NCBI GenBank assembly: GCA_002077065.1
Contig: NAJO01000030.1
Span: 310,001 to 374,000, forward strand
Source of the DNA: Cryoendolithus antarcticus
Lineage: Eukaryota; Ascomycota; Dothideomycetes; Cladosporiales; Cladosporiaceae
DNA: 64,000 bases
Direction of reading: 5' to 3'
Shown: positions 1-9,234 of the stretch, piece by piece
How the letters are laid out: each line of letters begins with the position of its first letter
How positions within the stretch are numbered: the first letter of the stretch is position 1
The notes under the pieces: generated by a model
Database searches by the model: none
Told to the model about the DNA's origin: nothing
What the model saw: the letters and a program-made list of their open reading frames with translations, nothing else
Position numbers and translations under genes: made by a program

Positions 1-705
1 CCACAACCCGGAAGTAAACAGTTTCGGATCTGAGAACAAATCGCAGTAATTCGAGGTCAACACCACACTGGTCAGCCCATTATATTGTAGTACTCGACTC
101 GTCACAGCTTGACCTGCGGACTGGAACGCGATCAAGGCAATAGGAACGCCAACCCAGAGACTGAAGCGCGCTTCTTTGCTGGTCTTCGGTCCCAGTGTGA
201 CCATCAAGGCTGCTGCCGTCATCATGACTAGCTGCAGAAGGTACGACGAGACTAGGACCCAGCGTTTGCGTGGCGACAGGATACGATGATAGGTGCTGAA
301 GAACCAGCTTCCGAGGCAGAAGCAGAGAATGCTGGTGCCAGACCTGAGCCATCGGTCGTCTTCGGTGGGTGCGATAAGGCCGAGACCTAGGTATATTGTG
401 TTGCCTGCGTGGGCATTAGCCACACGCGTGCATGGGAGAGCGCGGCGACATGGTCAGCCCATACCTGTTTGCATGCTCACGAAACTGCCCCAGATGAACA
501 CGCTACTGCTGTCGAGAAGTCCTGTGATCACGTAGCAGAATAAGAGAGCCAGATCCGCCCATGACTCGCTGATGTCTTCGACCAAGTGATTTTGAAGCCG
601 AGCTGTCAACGCATTGCTGTTTTTTAACTTTTGGAGCAGTGGCGTGGTCTCATGCTCGCTCTCGTGGACAGCTGTGTCCGTAGTGGCTCGGGTCTGGCTC
701 GACAT
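1..705 (-). CDS. DUF1275 (YoaK-like) membrane protein, C-terminus cut by window edge
   Basis: Two exons are visible: 705-465 and 404 running off base 1. The intron (405-464, 60 nt) has a GTATGG donor and a CGCAG acceptor. It splits a Gly codon so that the hallmark ITGLLDSSSVFIWGSFVSMQTG joins NTIYLGLGL, as in DUF1275 proteins. The start at 705 opens with MSSQTRATTD; an open extension upstream looks non-coding. About 215 residues are present. There is a polar N-terminus (about 55 residues), then several hydrophobic segments consistent with a multi-pass membrane protein, including one near LVMMTAAALMV and one near VGVPIALIAFQSAG. The family's substrate is unknown, although bacterial members are sometimes called transporters. 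The last part of the protein lies outside the window. Family assignment is confident; function is not known. Confidence 0.82.
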
Positions 706-1170
706 GGGGAGTCCGGGTGGTGTTCCAACAAGGGGCCACATCCAGCATTGTTCAGTTGTCTGTCTTGGACTGTCCGTAAGCGCGTCGCGCGGCTTCCCGA
801 TAGCCGAGCCCGCCAAGCACGCGAGCAAGGGTGCACTCGCATGGACCAGTGTCAGCATTGGAAGAGTCATGGCACCATTTGTCACCACCGCGCTGATGTG
901 GTTCGACCTGTCTGTTCGACATGCGCAGCAGTCCATGCGACTGACTACATTTGGCATCGCGCGAGGCTGAGTCTGCAGCATGCGACGCTGCATACCGTGT
1001 GGCCGCCGATGCGGTGGCCTGTTCGTGGACCGACTGCAACACAAAGGGAGACATCAATATGAATGCCAATGAAACCCGCTTCTGACCTGTGTGTCTCCTT
1101 CCGACCTGCTGCTTTCTGCTAAGGTCACGGTCGTCCTGTGAAATACCATACGATAGTCTCGCAAAGGTAC
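706..1170. other. Divergent intergenic region
   Basis: This 465-bp spacer separates the minus-strand DUF1275 gene from the plus-strand Zn2Cys6 gene and must hold both promoters. Short open frames on both strands have no recognisable domain. I see no clear TATA box and no RNA gene. Confidence 0.5.
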
Positions 1171-2880
1171 ATGGATTTGACCACACCTGAGTATGTGCCT
1201 GTCATGCACTTCCGACCCAGGAGATCTCACGCGAAGTCGAGAATTGGCTGCTTGAGGTGCAAGCAACAGCGTAAGAAGGTGAGCACATGTGCGATCCCTT
1301 ACCAAACGCAGAACATATGGTAATGATGCCTATAGTGCGATGAGGTCAGGCCGCAATGTTCTAGATGCGCAAGTGGAGGTCGGGACTGCGAGTGGCCACT
1401 ACGAAGCTCTCACACCAGCATTCACGACGCAGCAAGACAACCTCACGCCATCGCAAAGACTGTTCATCGCATGTCTCCTTCGAGTGACGAATCCGCAATA
1501 CGGGACACTTGCTGGGCAGAGAGGAGGATCAAGCCGCCAACTCATGACTTCGTCTCTCATCCGTCGAAACTTCGGAGAGCAGACCAGTCAGTTCTGGGTA
1601 TGACTGAAGTGGAGACACAATTGTTTGGCCACTATGTTGCGCACACTGCGCGGACGATCCCATTCGATGAAGCTGGCCTCTCTGCCCTCGAAGTTGGCAT
1701 TCCTGGGCTCGCGCTGCAAAGTCGACCTCTTCTGTGTTCACTATTAGCGCTTGCGGCAGCGTGCAAGTGTGTAGACCTCCTGAACAAGGGCCCGGAAGAT
1801 CTCGAAGCGTGCGAAATTGTCAGTGAGCTTCTCACCTTCGCTGAAGCACGTCACCAGGAGTCTGTGAGGCTCATACAGGACGTCATCCATGATGCGCAGC
1901 AGAGCAGCTATGTCCTAGCCAACGCTGCCATGATGGTCTGTTATGGTCCAGCGAGTCAATGTATCAGAATCAGATTGTCGCGGATCATTTCGCCGACTAT
2001 GCCACAAGCTCAATCGGATGGACTACGTTATGTTCTGCTCACGCGAGCGCCGTACCTTGCATACGCGGGCCTCACCTTCCGCGAAGATTTGGCACCGTGT
2101 GAGATGGCAATCTGTGAATCAAGTGTCGACCAATGCTCAGCGGACAGACTGGCGGAACGCGATTTATTCACATCAACCACTACAATACCAGACGTACATA
2201 TCGACCAGTGCCATTCGCTGTTCCCGGCCCTGCGTGCAACATACGAAACGGCGCTTAGTGACTTGGGTGCCCGATCAAGCTCCGCATTCGAGTTCAATGG
2301 ATGTTGTGGCGGGCTGGACGCCTTCTGTGAATGCGACCGATGTTCTTGCGAATCTGCACTCAATACACTGAATGCAATCTATCAGGACGTATTCGCCGAA
2401 AGCAACCAGACACCCGTCAAGCCATCAAAAGCGCTACCGAACAATGCCGCGGGCGATCTTGCGCCCTGGCTTCGCCGCTTCGTTCAGAGCGCTGTCTCGG
2501 CATCCGGTATCCGCCCACTACGCTACGCGATACTCAATTTTGTGCAGAGGGCGCCAACTGGATTCATAGAGCTGATACGTCGAGAGCTGGGAGATGACGC
2601 GCGCATCAGTTGCTGTGCTCTCGTTCCCACAGCTGAATTGCCTCCACGCTGCAACGGGCAACTGCCTGTGATCGCACTTGATATCTTCGCGCACTGGCTC
2701 GTGCTGCTTCTTCTGCTGGACGAAGTGTGGTGGATTGGACCTATCGGCGACTTCGAGCTCGGTCGGCTGACCGAGCGTGTGGCCGAGCTCCGCTCAGATG
2801 AGCGTGAGAATAAGGTCTCGTCCACAGACTGGTGGCCAGGACGTATGCATGCGATGTACAAGGGATCGCATACGGAATGA
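1171..2880 (+). CDS. Zn2Cys6 binuclear-cluster transcription factor
   Basis: Exons 1171-1278 and 1336-2880 encode 550 residues. The intron (1279-1335, GTGAGC donor, TATAG acceptor) lies inside the zinc cluster, a common position. After joining, the cluster reads CLRCKQQRKKC, then DEVRPQC, SRC and ASGGRDC, spacing C-x2-C-x6-C-x6-C-x2-C-x6-C, near residues 23-50. It is preceded by a basic stretch (RPRRSHAKSR). The rest is a long helical region of the fungal-specific type seen in Upc2-like regulators, including ANAAMMVCYG. ATG 1171 is the first in frame; ATG 1204 is an alternative. It should bind DNA in the nucleus, but the target is unknown. The neighbouring DUF1275 gene could be regulated by it, which is only a guess from position. 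Confidence 0.85.
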
Positions 2881-3535
2881 GCGGTTGATGAGCACAGCAG
2901 CGTCTGCGTGCGTGTTGAGATCACAGTGCTATGTAGTACATCGAAGGAGCGCTGGCAACACATAGTTCGCCGCCTCTAGCGGGTTCTGCACGAGTCTGAA
3001 GGGTGATTACGGTACTCTCTTCTTCGCCACGCGTAACCCTCGTGGGGATGCAATCGTATGGGAATCGGCAAATGTGTGTGGCGGGCTCTTAGTCTGCCTG
3101 TGATAAGACGGCAGAGCCTGCGAAAGTGACACGCATGACCTCAACAATGGTGTTATACTTTAGTGCTCTACTTCAGTCGCACATCGACCGCATCACACGC
3201 AGCAGTCCGCGCACTGAGGCTGCCAGGTGCTATGGTAAGCAGCCGGGCATTGCAAAACTCTGGCCAACCCGAATCCGAGCTGCCCGAGCGTTCATTCCGT
3301 CACTGGCTTGAATACTCAGTCAGCAAAGCCTAACACCGTACATTGACTTCACTCGTACAGTGCTGTTGATTCCAAAAGCTCAATGGCCAGTGCCCGAATG
3401 TCCGATATGGATGCGCGATATAAACTCAAGGCGGGCAGGCATGATACAGTACCATAGTCTCCGTCACAAGTCTCAACTTCCCAAGTGCTGTCTACGCTGC
3501 ATTTCCTTGCGACTATCGCGGTCTAACTGCACATC
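2881..3535. other. Intergenic region upstream of the SDR gene
   Basis: This 655-bp spacer follows the Zn2Cys6 gene and carries the SDR promoter. A 61-codon open frame at 3126-3311 has no recognisable features and is probably chance. A TATA motif sits near its right end. Confidence 0.5.
3419..3424 (+). promoter_or_regulatory. Probable TATA box of the SDR gene
   Basis: TATAAA lies 117 bp upstream of the ATG at 3536, a plausible distance for a short fungal 5' leader. There is no direct evidence for the transcription start. Confidence 0.5.
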
Positions 3536-4342
3536 ATGAGCACACCAATCGCAATCCTTCTCGGCGCCGGCAAGGGTGTCGGTGCAAGCGTAATTCAGAT
3601 GCTCCACGGGAAGGGCTACAGAGTCGCCTCCGTGTCGCGTTCCGGTGGCCAAACAAATGACCAGAACACATTGTCTCTTGCGTACGACCTCAGCACGCCC
3701 ACCAACGTGAGCGCTGTCTTCAAGAAAGTCCGCGACTCCTGGGGCGAACCAAGTGTGGTCGTGTACAACGGTAGATTCGCAAGCTCATCGGACCACGATG
3801 CATGTATCTGATGGGCCACACAGGCGCCGCGCTCCACCCTACCAACTACAAGATGCAATTCGACGTCAGCCTGGAACACTTCGAGCAAGACCTCGCGGTC
3901 AACACGACGTCTGTTTTCGTGGCTCTGAAAGAAGCCATCGCAAGTTTCAACAAAATGTCCGCCTCGGCCACTGGCACGTTCGTCTTCGTGGGCAACTGCC
4001 TCAATGAGGCTCCATTGGCCGATAAGGGTCTCCTGACACTCGGAACCGGCAAGAGTGCTGCGGCATACCTGATCAGCAGTGCTGCAAATGCCGCAGCCGC
4101 CAATGAGAAAGACTCGCGGTAAGTGAGGTCATGATGCCAGATTCGGACTTCGCTGAGATTGTTATCATAGCTTCTATTACATTGACCAGCGGACCGAACA
4201 GGGAGATCCCATGCTGAAGGGCGTTGACGGACCTGCTCATGCTGAGTTTATCGAGGAACTGATCGATGGGAAGGCGAATGCGCCTCCATTGGCGACGTTT
4301 GTGAAGGATCAGGGGTACAAGTCCTTTCCTCGTCTCACTTGA
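3536..4342 (+). CDS. Short-chain dehydrogenase/reductase-like protein lacking the catalytic Tyr
   Basis: Exons 3536-3770, 3824-4118 and 4171-4342 encode 233 residues. The introns (53 and 52 nt) have GTAGAT/CACAG and GTAAGT/CATAG borders, and both joins keep the frame. The N-terminus is a Rossmann nucleotide-binding turn, AILLGAGKGVGASV (G-x3-G-x-G), followed by an SDR beta-alpha fold with LAVNTTSVFVALKEA and GTFVFVGNCL. Where an active SDR has Y-x3-K, this protein has LTLGTGKSAAAYL. A lysine is present but the tyrosine is replaced by Leu. It may therefore bind NAD(P) without standard SDR catalysis, or use another residue. Its length fits a classical SDR. The substrate is unknown. Confidence 0.8.
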
Positions 4343-4684
4343 GGCTGTTCGTAGCGTAGCATGGTTGGTACATCAGATGTTGCTTCATGGTCTTCATGAT
4401 CCGGAGGGCCTGGTATACATTCGTCGGTCTACTTTATTGCCACAACATGACCAGAATTTTGTTCGTCATCTCTATATCAGATGGTGGTCAGCGATTCAAT
4501 TACCAGGTGCACATGGTTGCGGGATTTCGTCCTCGAATGTACTGAAGCGACACAGTCTGAAGTCTGAACTACATTCACCAGTGCTATTTACACCAGTCTG
4601 GGGATAAGTGGCATTCTGCAGCAATAAGTACCGGATCATACAAGACTGTCTCCTCGCATTTCCACGCCGTTCACCACATCGACT
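4343..4684. other. Convergent intergenic region
   Basis: This spacer lies between the 3' ends of the SDR gene (+) and the LEA/MAPEG gene (-). It should contain both 3' untranslated regions. Nothing else is recognisable. Confidence 0.5.
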
Positions 4685-5679
4685 CTACACCAACAAGCCC
4701 CTCTTCGCCAGCCTCAACGAGACATTGATGACACTCGCCGTCGCAATAATATGCGCCAGCGTTCTGGGCTGGTCATAGCCGAGGAGGTACGCCGGGTAGT
4801 GGACGAATACCTTCGCCAGGACGTGCAGACCGAGCAAGTTGACCAAGCCCTGGTCAGTAGGCGCGAGGGCAGCCGACAGAGCGGCGCCGATAGCGAAGCC
4901 GGGGAACATCTCCATCATGTTGTAGTGGGCGCTGTGGAGGCGGAGAGGCAAGCCGCGGAGGTTAGCGACTTGCTTGCGGGGCTCCTTGTTGTCGCGGCCC
5001 TCCTCGTTACCTGCGGCGAGACCGGCAGCGCTACCAGCGCCGGAGATGGCGTAGCTGGGAAACATGTTAGTCTTGTCTCGCGTGTGATGCCGGGTGAATT
5101 GATAGGATCTTACGTCATGGCGACATAAAGCGTGCTGAGAGCAGCAATCTTGCTGGTCTGCGCGATCGCGCTAGTTCGGCCAGCAGTGCCCAAGTAGACA
5201 ACGGAGTGGCAGACGCCATTGACGGCCTTTTCCAGAACGCCACCTGGCGATGAGATCCACGAGGTCAATGGAATTGCAGCCAAGAACACGCCGCCGAAGG
5301 CCGCCATCTGCAGGCCCGCAGGGTTGACACTGCGCCATGATCAGTAACCATCCATCAACTTTGTAATCAATCATTGCGTGACATACACGCCATCCTCCCT
5401 CAATCGCTGCACAATGTTATCCTTGACCTCCACAGCTTTCTCCTTGGCCTCCTCCGCAGCCTCCTTGGTCTTCTCCTTTGCCTTCTCAGCGTCGGCCTTT
5501 GCTTGCTCCTTGGTCTCCTCAGCCTTCTGTGCGACCTTGTCGGCGCCCTCCTTGACGTTCTCCTTCGCGTCCTCGGCCGCGTCGGCTGCGACGTCTCGCT
5601 TCTCCCTCAAGCTGTCGGCGATACGGTCACCATCTTTGGACAGGCTGTTGCCGAGTCTTTGGCGCTCTCCGGAAGACAT
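4685..5679 (-). CDS. LEA-like coiled-coil domain fused to a MAPEG-type membrane domain
   Basis: Exons 5679-5387, 5329-5114 and 5054-4685 encode 292 residues. Introns are 57 nt (GTATGT donor, CTGAT branch, GCAG acceptor) and 59 nt (GTAAGA donor, ACTAAC branch, CCCAG). Residues 1 to about 95 are charged and Ala/Lys/Glu-rich with repeated AxxAKEKxKEAAEEAKEK-type 11-mers, as in group-3 LEA proteins. After the first join (REDGV-VNPAGL) come hydrophobic helices. The MAPEG signature follows: LHSAHYNMMEMFPGFAIGAAL, then LLGLHVLAKVFVHYPAYLLGYD and RTLAHI. MAPEG proteins are membrane glutathione/eicosanoid enzymes. If intron 1 is not removed, translation stops at TGA 5373-5371 and a 102-residue soluble LEA protein results. 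Only 63 nt separate that stop from the first MAPEG ATG (5307), so a separate promoter is unlikely. Confidence 0.72.
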
Positions 5680-6144
5680 GTTGCTGCTATTGGCGGGGTA
5701 GTTCGAAGTGGGCTGGATCTGATTTTGGTATACGACGATGAAATTAATTGATTTAGTACGGAATGAACTCGATGGACTGCAATCACAAACAACCCTTACC
5801 TCCTCGTCCAAACATCGAGCTATGACGACAAAACGGCGCTGTCCTCGGCTAGATGCCACCTCAGAAACTCTCGCGCAGGAACTTGGTTATCGGCGCGTGT
5901 CACGGGCCAATAGATCGCCACGATCTGCTCTAGCGTGTCAATGTTCCACTTGGCGATGTTCTGGCCAGCACGCAGAGGCACTTGGAGCTCCAAGTGGTCG
6001 GTATTGCGGGTTCATGACTACGGAGTGATAGAGGAGAATGAGCGACCACAACACTTGCATTTTTGCGATCGATCTCATCTCACTCATATGTACAACCTCA
6101 TCATCTCATCCACTCATCCGCTCACTCCCCGTCACACCTAACGC
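5680..6144. other. Intergenic region, promoter side of the LEA/MAPEG gene
   Basis: This 465-bp spacer lies between the LEA/MAPEG start and the GH32 stop. It presumably holds the former's promoter and the latter's 3' untranslated region. No RNA gene or repeat is evident. Confidence 0.45.
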
Positions 6145-8401
6145 TTAGTTGCCAGACCACCAAGTGTAATTGTTAGTCGCTGCCGCGGTGTCCCACACCA
6201 GCGGCGAGCTGCTGTTCGCCGGTCTCTCAGGCCAAACATTCGCCAACCCGACCCATGCCTCGAAGTTCGAGAATGTCGCGCTCGAGCCAGCGCCGACGTA
6301 AACGCCGAATCCTGTGCTGCAAAGCTTCGAGGGATAGATCCTAGTCGACAACGCAAAGCGCTCATTCACAAATACCTCGACTAGCGAGCCATCGACGAAG
6401 ACGTCCATAGTGATGGCCTCGGCTTTGCCTGTTTCAGCGAGGATGTATGGTGCGAAGAAGCCGGTGACGGTGACGTTGGCGAATTCGACGATGGTGCTGC
6501 TGTGCAGGCGCTCGACGAGGATGGTGTTGTTGGACGGCTCGTAGATGACATTGGTGTACTCGACGCCATCTGGTGATGCGCCTATGACCAGACCGACGGG
6601 ACCTGTGGCAGCCGAAACCACAGCTCTGACCTCATAGGATGCTGCAGACTGCTTTTGCAGAATCTGGTTCGAAGTGTAGGTCGTCTTGCTGATCTTCGTG
6701 TACTTTGCTCCCAAGCGAAGACCATCGGCGACATCCCTGGCGGGCATTACACCAAGAGTCGAGGCCGAGTACGTGCCGTCGGAGTGCTGAGTCACGACCG
6801 AATTGCCGTTCTCGAGTGTGCCGTTCGGGTTGAGGAGGCCGTCAGCTTCGTGCACGAACAGCTCACGCGGGATTGTAAGTGAGCCCTGGAAACCTTGCTG
6901 CTTCGCAGAGAACAGGCCACCATCTCCGACGAGATCTTCAGGAGCCCAAACCCATTGGATCCGCCTGTTGTTCTTGGTGTCGTTGAAGCTCGTGATGGCG
7001 TAGCCGTTGCCCCAGTCGCCTGCGCCGCCTGCGACAGGGTGGAATTGTGCGCTACCATTGCTGCCTCGCGTCACGACGCCCTCATTCCACAGCGCCCAGT
7101 GGTTCGACTCATGGAAAGATACGTTGCCCCCCTCTGTGCCCATGTTTGCGTAAAAATGGACATCGCCCTTGCTATCTGTAAGTGAGAAGAAGCCCGAGAC
7201 TTCGAAGTTAAAGGCATATGTGCCTATGTGTCGATGCGGTCAGTCCATGTTGAAGCTCCACATTGCAATGATAGAGGCACTCACCTGTTGACAACAGTGG
7301 GCCGAAAGAGGTATTGGCCTGCGGCTCCCACAGAGCACCCAGGAACGTCCAGTCGGTGAGATCACTTGCAGGTGCACTCCAGAGCGGAATGCGCGGGCCC
7401 ACACCCTTGATCCCTGAACCAAAGACTGCATAGTAATGCGGCTCGGACTGACCTAGCAAAGCATCCAGATGTGGTGAAGGCTCGAAGAATGGATCGCGGA
7501 AACCTGTGATATTCCAGTACATCGGTGCAGTCTCGGTGGTTGCAGAGATGACTGGGTTCCCTGCGTACTCCTGCCAGGTGTTGCCACCATCTGTCGAGTA
7601 GGCCAACGACTGGGTCTCGGACCCCGGATGGTAGGGGATGCTCCAGCCAATTGGCAGCCAGCTGACAGACGTGTAGAAGAGCAGCAAAGTGCCGTCTTTC
7701 TGGCCGTGGATGTTCACGGGCTGACCAGTGCCTGAGAATATTCCCAGGCCATTGTAGGAACCATTACCAGATGGACCCAGTGCGAGGGCTTGGTGATCTT
7801 GCCAGCCACCGTGATCAGTCCAGCTGATCATGTCCTTCGATGTTGCGTGGCCCCATGAGATGTTACCTACTCCATGTCAGCTCCACAGCCCACTGCCCGG
7901 CTGCCTCCAATCGACATACCCCAATTGATGTGTTGCGGATGCCTGACAACGTCTTGTTAGCTGGGCAAACCGAGAGAGGACGCGATGTCTGTCCACTTAC
8001 CATTGGTAGAAGATATGGTACTCATCCCTTGTCGGGTCATACATCGGCGCACAAGGGTCGTTGAGCCAGCCAGCAGGAGCATTGACGTGGCTGTAGGGCC
8101 TCCATCGGGTGAACAGAGAGTTGTTGCCGCTCGCTCTGATCTCATCTGTAGTCAAGGAGGTGCAACTCTGGCTGTTACCACCAGAGCCCTGATTGCCCCC
8201 GTTGGAGCCTCCGTTGCTGGAGCCTCCATTGTTGGAGCCCTCACCATTTGAGGACGCGCCAGTGGAGCCTCCACCGTTCCATCCTCCGCTGTACCAACCA
8301 CCACCACCATTCCAACCACCATTATGATGTCCGCCACTAGGTCCGGCATGGGCCAGAGCCAGTGGCAGCACTGTTAGTAGCGTTGATACAACACTTTTCA
8401 T
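6145..8401 (-). CDS. Secreted GH32 beta-fructofuranosidase/fructosyltransferase
   Basis: Four exons (8401-8001, 7942-7920, 7866-7285, 7223-6145) encode 694 residues; exon 2 is a 23-nt micro-exon. Introns are 58, 53 and 61 nt. The micro-exon completes FYQWHPQHINWGNISWGHATS, a stretch conserved in this clade. A signal peptide (MKSVVSTLLTVLPLALAHA) is followed by a Gly/Asn/Ser-rich linker to about residue 80. The catalytic residues are visible: D115 in GWLNDP (nucleophile), D266 in GFRDPFF (stabiliser) and E322 in GALWEPQAN (acid/base). EP instead of the usual EC points to the fungal fructosyltransferase/invertase branch of the Aspergillus fopA type. The C-terminal beta-sandwich contains VFVDGSLVEVFVNERFALSTR. 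It should hydrolyse or transfer fructose from sucrose or fructans outside the cell. Many N-glycosylation sequons are present. Confidence 0.92.
8165..8344 (-). repeat. Low-complexity Gly/Ser/Asn-rich coding repeat in the GH32 linker
   Basis: About 60 codons after the signal peptide are built of imperfect GGWNGGG and SSNGGSNGG units, seen as recurring tggagcctcc-type repeats on the plus strand. It probably forms a flexible spacer between the signal peptide and the catalytic domain. Length may vary between strains. Confidence 0.7.
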
Positions 8402-9033
8402 AATGCTAGAATGTATGTGACAAGGAAGAGGTCAGTGGGTAACACACTCAGCTGGAGAGGTCAGAGGAGCCTGCACGACGAGACCATGCCTCTTTATGAT
8501 CATCGCTGCCGTCGCCAATGCCTGCCGTTCGCGTGACAGTTCGAGCATGCATCTCGCATACTTCTACTAGCTCTTGCATGTCGGCCCCGCTTCACCATCG
8601 GATTTGTCGTCGTCCTGCATGGAATTGCTGTGGAAAGTGTCATATGAGGTCATATCTTCCCCGCAAACTGGGGAATATCTCCATGTTTTCTCTCGGACCG
8701 ATTCGAATCGTCGAGCAGAGGCTGAGCTCTAGACAGGAACAGGCAAGGTCGCCGCAATGACACCGAGAGCACGAGGCGGGCTTCGCAGCCGCGTGAGCGA
8801 GGTGCGAAGTCTAGACCCTGGCCATGGGTAGTTTGTGGTTCTCGAGCTTCGCGGGAGTGCAGGTTCGCATAGCAAACTGGACGCTACAGCAGGGTGTGCG
8901 ACGTGCTATGTGACTTCTCTCCCGTACACCAGAACATCACAAGAAGATAGCGTGTTTTATCCACATAATAAAAGTAGTCTATAAATTCTTAGACCTCGCG
9001 CTTACTAATCTCTCTTCTAGAGACACCATGGTG
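8402..9033. other. GH32 promoter and tRNA upstream region
   Basis: This spacer holds the GH32 promoter (read leftward) and the tRNA upstream region (read rightward). Three matches to the CreA carbon-repressor core SYGGRG occur at 8452-8457 (CTGGAG, +), 8668-8673 (CTGGGG, +) and 8585-8590 (GCGGGG, -). That would fit glucose repression of a sucrose-degrading enzyme, but such short motifs are common by chance. Confidence 0.35.
8980..8985 (+). promoter_or_regulatory. Possible upstream TATA element of the tRNA gene
   Basis: TATAAA lies about 50 bp upstream of the mature tRNA 5' end, in an A/T-rich stretch. This is where TFIIIB contacts often fall in fungal tRNA genes. Confidence 0.35.
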
Positions 9034-9133
9034 GCTGCGATGTCGGAGTGGTTAACGAGTCAGACTTGAATCCCTTACCGGGGATTGACATCTGATGCCT
9101 TCGGGCGCGCAGGTTCGAATCCTGTTCGCAGCG
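9034..9133 (+). tRNA. tRNA-Ser(UGA) with a 19-nt intron
   Basis: The cloverleaf can be folded by eye. The acceptor stem is GCTGCGA (9034-9040) with TCGCAGC (9126-9132) and discriminator G9133. The D stem is TCG/CGA with loop GAGTGGTTAA. The anticodon stem is TCAGA (9060-9064) with TCTGA (9091-9095). The anticodon is TGA (9067-9069). An intron (9071-9089) lies after A9070, at the canonical 37/38 position. There is a long variable arm GCC-TTCG-GGC (class II, serine), and a T arm GCAGG-TTCGAAT-CCTGT with a consensus B box. Leucine is excluded by the anticodon. It lies about 100 bp beyond the MON1 stop, on the opposite strand. Confidence 0.93.
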
Positions 9134-9142
9134 CGATGTTTG

Positions 9143-9154
9143 TTTTGTACTTTT
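9143..9154 (+). terminator. Pol III T-run terminator
   Basis: Two TTTT runs (9143-9146 and 9151-9154) follow the tRNA 3' end by 10-20 nt, as expected for RNA polymerase III termination. Confidence 0.6.
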
Positions 9155-9234
9155 CCAAGGTTCGGGTCCTTTTTTGGCAGAAGGTGTGAGAAGGGACGAA
9201 AGCTAGAATGGGTGGGATAGTGGGTGTACTATTC

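Noticed and set aside
706..1044. N-terminal extension of the DUF1275 protein
   Set aside because: The frame is open but Arg/Cys-rich without similarity to the family. The ATG at 705 gives a normal N-terminus.
3126..3311. 61-codon open frame in the SDR upstream region
   Set aside because: Short, no hydrophobic or secretory pattern, no splice context, and close to random expectation.
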